Origin: Bacillota bacterium
Lineage (GTDB): Bacteria > Bacillota_A > Clostridia > Peptostreptococcales > Anaerovoracaceae
Assembly (NCBI GenBank): GCA_017547345.1
Contig: JAFYPY010000160.1
Span: forward strand, 1 to 16,273
DNA: 16,273 nt
Reading direction: 5' to 3'
The position numbers and the translations under genes are program-made. This document shows, piece by piece, positions 14,368 to 16,273 of this stretch; the first letter of the stretch is position 1, and each line of letters opens with the position of its first letter. Below the pieces are notes generated by a model. The model was not told the DNA's origin. It did no database searches and saw nothing but the letters and a program-made list of their open reading frames with translations.

Positions 14368-14379
14368 AATATGGACTAA

Positions 14380-14655
14380 TTATTCAGCTTCCATAATCTT
14401 GTCGAATTCTGCAACTACCTTTTCGAATTCTGCATCGTCTTCGATATCAACTAGTTCGAATTCATCTTCTCCAACTTCCTTGTAGCCATAGATGTAAACA
14501 TCGTCTGTACCATCGTTTGGAATTAGTGCGATGTATTCCTTACCTTCGTAATCAAATACACCCATGATTTCGCATTCTACTTCTGCACCGTCATCGAATT
14601 CTAAAGTGATGAAATCAGCTTCTTCGATTTCAGGAACGATTCTTTCGTCTGTCAT
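14380..14655 (-). CDS. DUF1292 family protein (YrzB-like)
   Basis: A 91-residue, strongly acidic cytosolic protein. DUF1292 members are widespread in Firmicutes, usually about 80-110 residues, with no established biochemical role. The family core is visible: ITLEFDDGAEVECEIMGVFDYEGKEYIALIPND (16-48) followed by VYIYGYKEVGEDEFELVDIEDDAEFEKV, a beta-rich half and an acidic helical tail. A well-placed GGAGG lies 8 bases before the ATG. It follows uvrC by 73 bases, with a modest promoter in the gap, and is followed by a hairpin. Confidence 0.92.
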   Translation of the reverse strand: MTDERIVPEIEEADFITLEFDDGAEVECEIMGVFDYEGKEYIALIPNDGTDDVYIYGYKEVGEDEFELVDIEDDAEFEKVVAEFDKIMEAE

Positions 14656-14702
14656 ATTTATTCCTCCATTAAATTGAAATATTAATCTAAACTAATATGG
14701 TT

Positions 14703-14732
14703 ACTATATCATAAATACCAATAGATAATCAA
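14703..14732 (-). promoter_or_regulatory. Possible promoter of the DUF1292 gene
   Basis: On the minus strand TTGATT (14732-14727) and TATAGT (14708-14703) are separated by 18 bases. The -35 overlaps the uvrC stop codon. Match and spacing are only fair, so read-through from uvrC may contribute. Confidence 0.42.
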
Positions 14733-16273
14733 CTAAAATATTCTCTAATACTATCAGCATTTTGTCTAGTAATTCCCTCTACTTCCATAAGTTCCTCAAG
14801 GGTGGCCTTTTTTATGTCTTCGATGGAATCAAAGTGAGCTAAAAGCGCATTCCTCTTAACCGGTCCAATGCCTTTAACATTATCAAGTACCGAGCCTATG
14901 CTGTTTCTGTTATGCAAACTTCTATGATACTCTATGGCAAATCTATGAACCTCTTCTTGTAATCTACCGCAGTATTTGAATAGTACTGGGTCTTCTGTAA
15001 GGATTAGTTCATGGCCTCTTCCATTTACCAGCGCCCTAGTTCTATGACTATCGTCCTTTGCCATGCCAAGCACCGGAATAGATATACCCATGGCAACAAG
15101 CACCTTCTCTGCACTAGTAACCTGCCCTACACCACCATCCATCAATATTAGATCCGGAAGTGTGGCAAAGCCAGGGTCGCCTTCTTTGGCTCTTTTGAAC
15201 CTTCTATATAGCATTTCTTGAAGGGCACCGTAATCATCAGGGCCTTCTACGGTTTTTATCTTAAATCTTCTATATGCTTTTTTAATAGGTTTAAGATTGC
15301 CAAATACAACCATCGCCCCTACGGTATCAACACCGTTAGTGTTTGAAATATCATAGGATTCTATTCTATAATAATCTTTTCGTATGCCCAGGATGGTAGC
15401 AAATCTGTCTATGATTTCTTTTTCTTTAGCTTGCTGACTCTTTATTTTATCCTCGATGGTCTTGCTCATCTCTTCGGCATCTTTTTTCACTAAATCAAGC
15501 AACGCTTTCTTCGGGCCGCGCTTAGGCACATAAATACGGACTTTTCTTCCGTCATGTATGTTTTGTAAATATTCTTCTATCAATGAAGCTTCGCTCAAAG
15601 GCTTTGCGAGAATCAGCTCAGGCGGTATTGCCGCCCACTGGCTGTAATACTGTTTTATGAATTGGCCTACAAGATTATCGTAGTCATCTTCCCCTTCCGC
15701 TTTCATAGAAAAAGTTTCTCTACCAGAGAGTTTGCCCTCTCTTACTGGGAATAAAACCATAGAAGTGTTCTCGCCGCTTCCCACAGGAATTATAATGTCT
15801 AAGTCTTGGTCACTAGTCATAGTTACTCTTTGAGTTTCCTTTAACACCTTCACAGCCTTGATGTAGTCTCTGTATTTTGCAGCAGTCTCAAAATCAAGAT
15901 TTTCCGCAGCATTGTTCATGGCCTCCGTCAGAAAATCAATTACTTTTTTCTGCTTGCCGGAAAGAAAGTCAATCACACTATCGATTTCAGACATATACGT
16001 TTCTCTATTAACATTTCCTGTACAAATTCCCTTGCAATCTTCTATGTGATAATTAAGGCAAGGTCTATGTCCTTCCGGAAAAGCTGTGGCATTGCAACGT
16101 TTTAGACTATACATCTTATTGAGAATCTCAATAGCGTTGTTAACAGCCCCCGCATCACTATATGGACCAAAGTACTTGCTTCCGTCCTTTTTAATAATCC
16201 TTGTTTTTAGGACTCTTGGAAATTCTTCATCCATAGTAACTTTAATATACGGATATGTCTTATCATCTCTTAG
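14729..16273 (-). CDS. uvrC: Excinuclease ABC subunit C, C-terminal 514 residues (partial, runs off right edge)
   Basis: Dual-incision nuclease of nucleotide excision repair, acting on DNA marked by UvrA/UvrB. The frame is open to the right edge (LRDDKTYPYIKVTMDEEFPR...), so the internal ATG at 16234 is not the start and most of the GIY-YIG domain lies outside. Visible in order: the end of GIY-YIG (KYFGPYSDAGAV), a four-cysteine segment (KRCN, RPCLNYHIEDCKGIC) reported to hold an iron-sulfur cluster in E. coli UvrC, the UVR domain binding UvrB (IDFLTEAMNNAAENLDFETAAKYRD), the RNase H-like 5'-nuclease with its acidic residues in YDISN and LMDGG and histidine in HRFAIEYHR, and a C-terminal double helix-hairpin-helix (VKGIGPVKRNALL, VEGITRQNADSI). 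The stop is intact. Confidence 0.96.
   Translation of the reverse strand, partial: LRDDKTYPYIKVTMDEEFPRVLKTRIIKKDGSKYFGPYSDAGAVNNAIEILNKMYSLKRCNATAFPEGHRPCLNYHIEDCKGICTGNVNRETYMSEIDSVIDFLSGKQKKVIDFLTEAMNNAAENLDFETAAKYRDYIKAVKVLKETQRVTMTSDQDLDIIIPVGSGENTSMVLFPVREGKLSGRETFSMKAEGEDDYDNLVGQFIKQYYSQWAAIPPELILAKPLSEASLIEEYLQNIHDGRKVRIYVPKRGPKKALLDLVKKDAEEMSKTIEDKIKSQQAKEKEIIDRFATILGIRKDYYRIESYDISNTNGVDTVGAMVVFGNLKPIKKAYRRFKIKTVEGPDDYGALQEMLYRRFKRAKEGDPGFATLPDLILMDGGVGQVTSAEKVLVAMGISIPVLGMAKDDSHRTRALVNGRGHELILTEDPVLFKYCGRLQEEVHRFAIEYHRSLHNRNSIGSVLDNVKGIGPVKRNALLAHFDSIEDIKKATLEELMEVEGITRQNADSIREYFS

Overview
The window reads as a chromosomal housekeeping segment of a low-to-moderate G+C Firmicute, most likely an anaerobic member of the Clostridia. 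Grounds: strong TTGACT/TATAAT-type promoters, AGGAGG-type ribosome sites, a T-box leader on ileS, the Firmicute order tig-clpP-clpX-lon-engB, a YrzB-like DUF1292 gene next to uvrC, and a PduL-type phosphotransacylase. Species or genus cannot be fixed from sequence alone. Every convincing gene lies on the minus strand, so the genes run from right to left as printed.

Reading in the direction of transcription: the window opens inside uvrC (N-terminus off the right edge). It is followed by a DUF1292 gene with its own weak promoter and hairpin, a small eight-cysteine protein, a compact dapB, and a CYTH-domain protein that ends at an intrinsic terminator near 12.6 kb. A promoter near 12.5 kb then drives a protein quality-control block: tig (trigger factor), clpP, clpX and lon. 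It continues without gaps into engB (ribosome-assembly GTPase), a DUF1232 membrane protein, hpt (purine salvage) and pduL (acetyl-phosphate/acyl-CoA chemistry), and closes at a terminator at 4.73-4.76 kb. A UUCG-capped terminator sits between clpX and lon and overlaps the clpX stop codon, so lon and everything after it probably depend on partial read-through.

After a roughly 490-base spacer comes a compact zinc uptake operon: a Fur-family regulator (zur-like), znuA lipoprotein, znuC ATPase and znuB permease. It has a strong promoter, and an extended palindrome lies over the inferred transcription start, as expected of an autoregulated zinc-repressed operon. The genes are coupled by TAATG or TAG/ATG junctions. 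The operon ends at a hairpin near 1.38 kb. The left end holds a textbook isoleucine T-box leader with its promoter and terminator, followed by the 5' part of ileS, which runs off the left edge.

No mobile element, CRISPR array, rRNA or tRNA gene was seen, and no clear new multi-gene system. The least explained stretch is the non-coding 4419-4693 region. It carries two long imperfect inverted repeats built around five copies of AAACGCA/TGCGTTT. Other points worth checking are a ZnuA with an altered metal-ligand loop, an unusually short DapB with a hairpin over its ribosome site, the clpX/lon terminator, and the orphan eight-cysteine protein.
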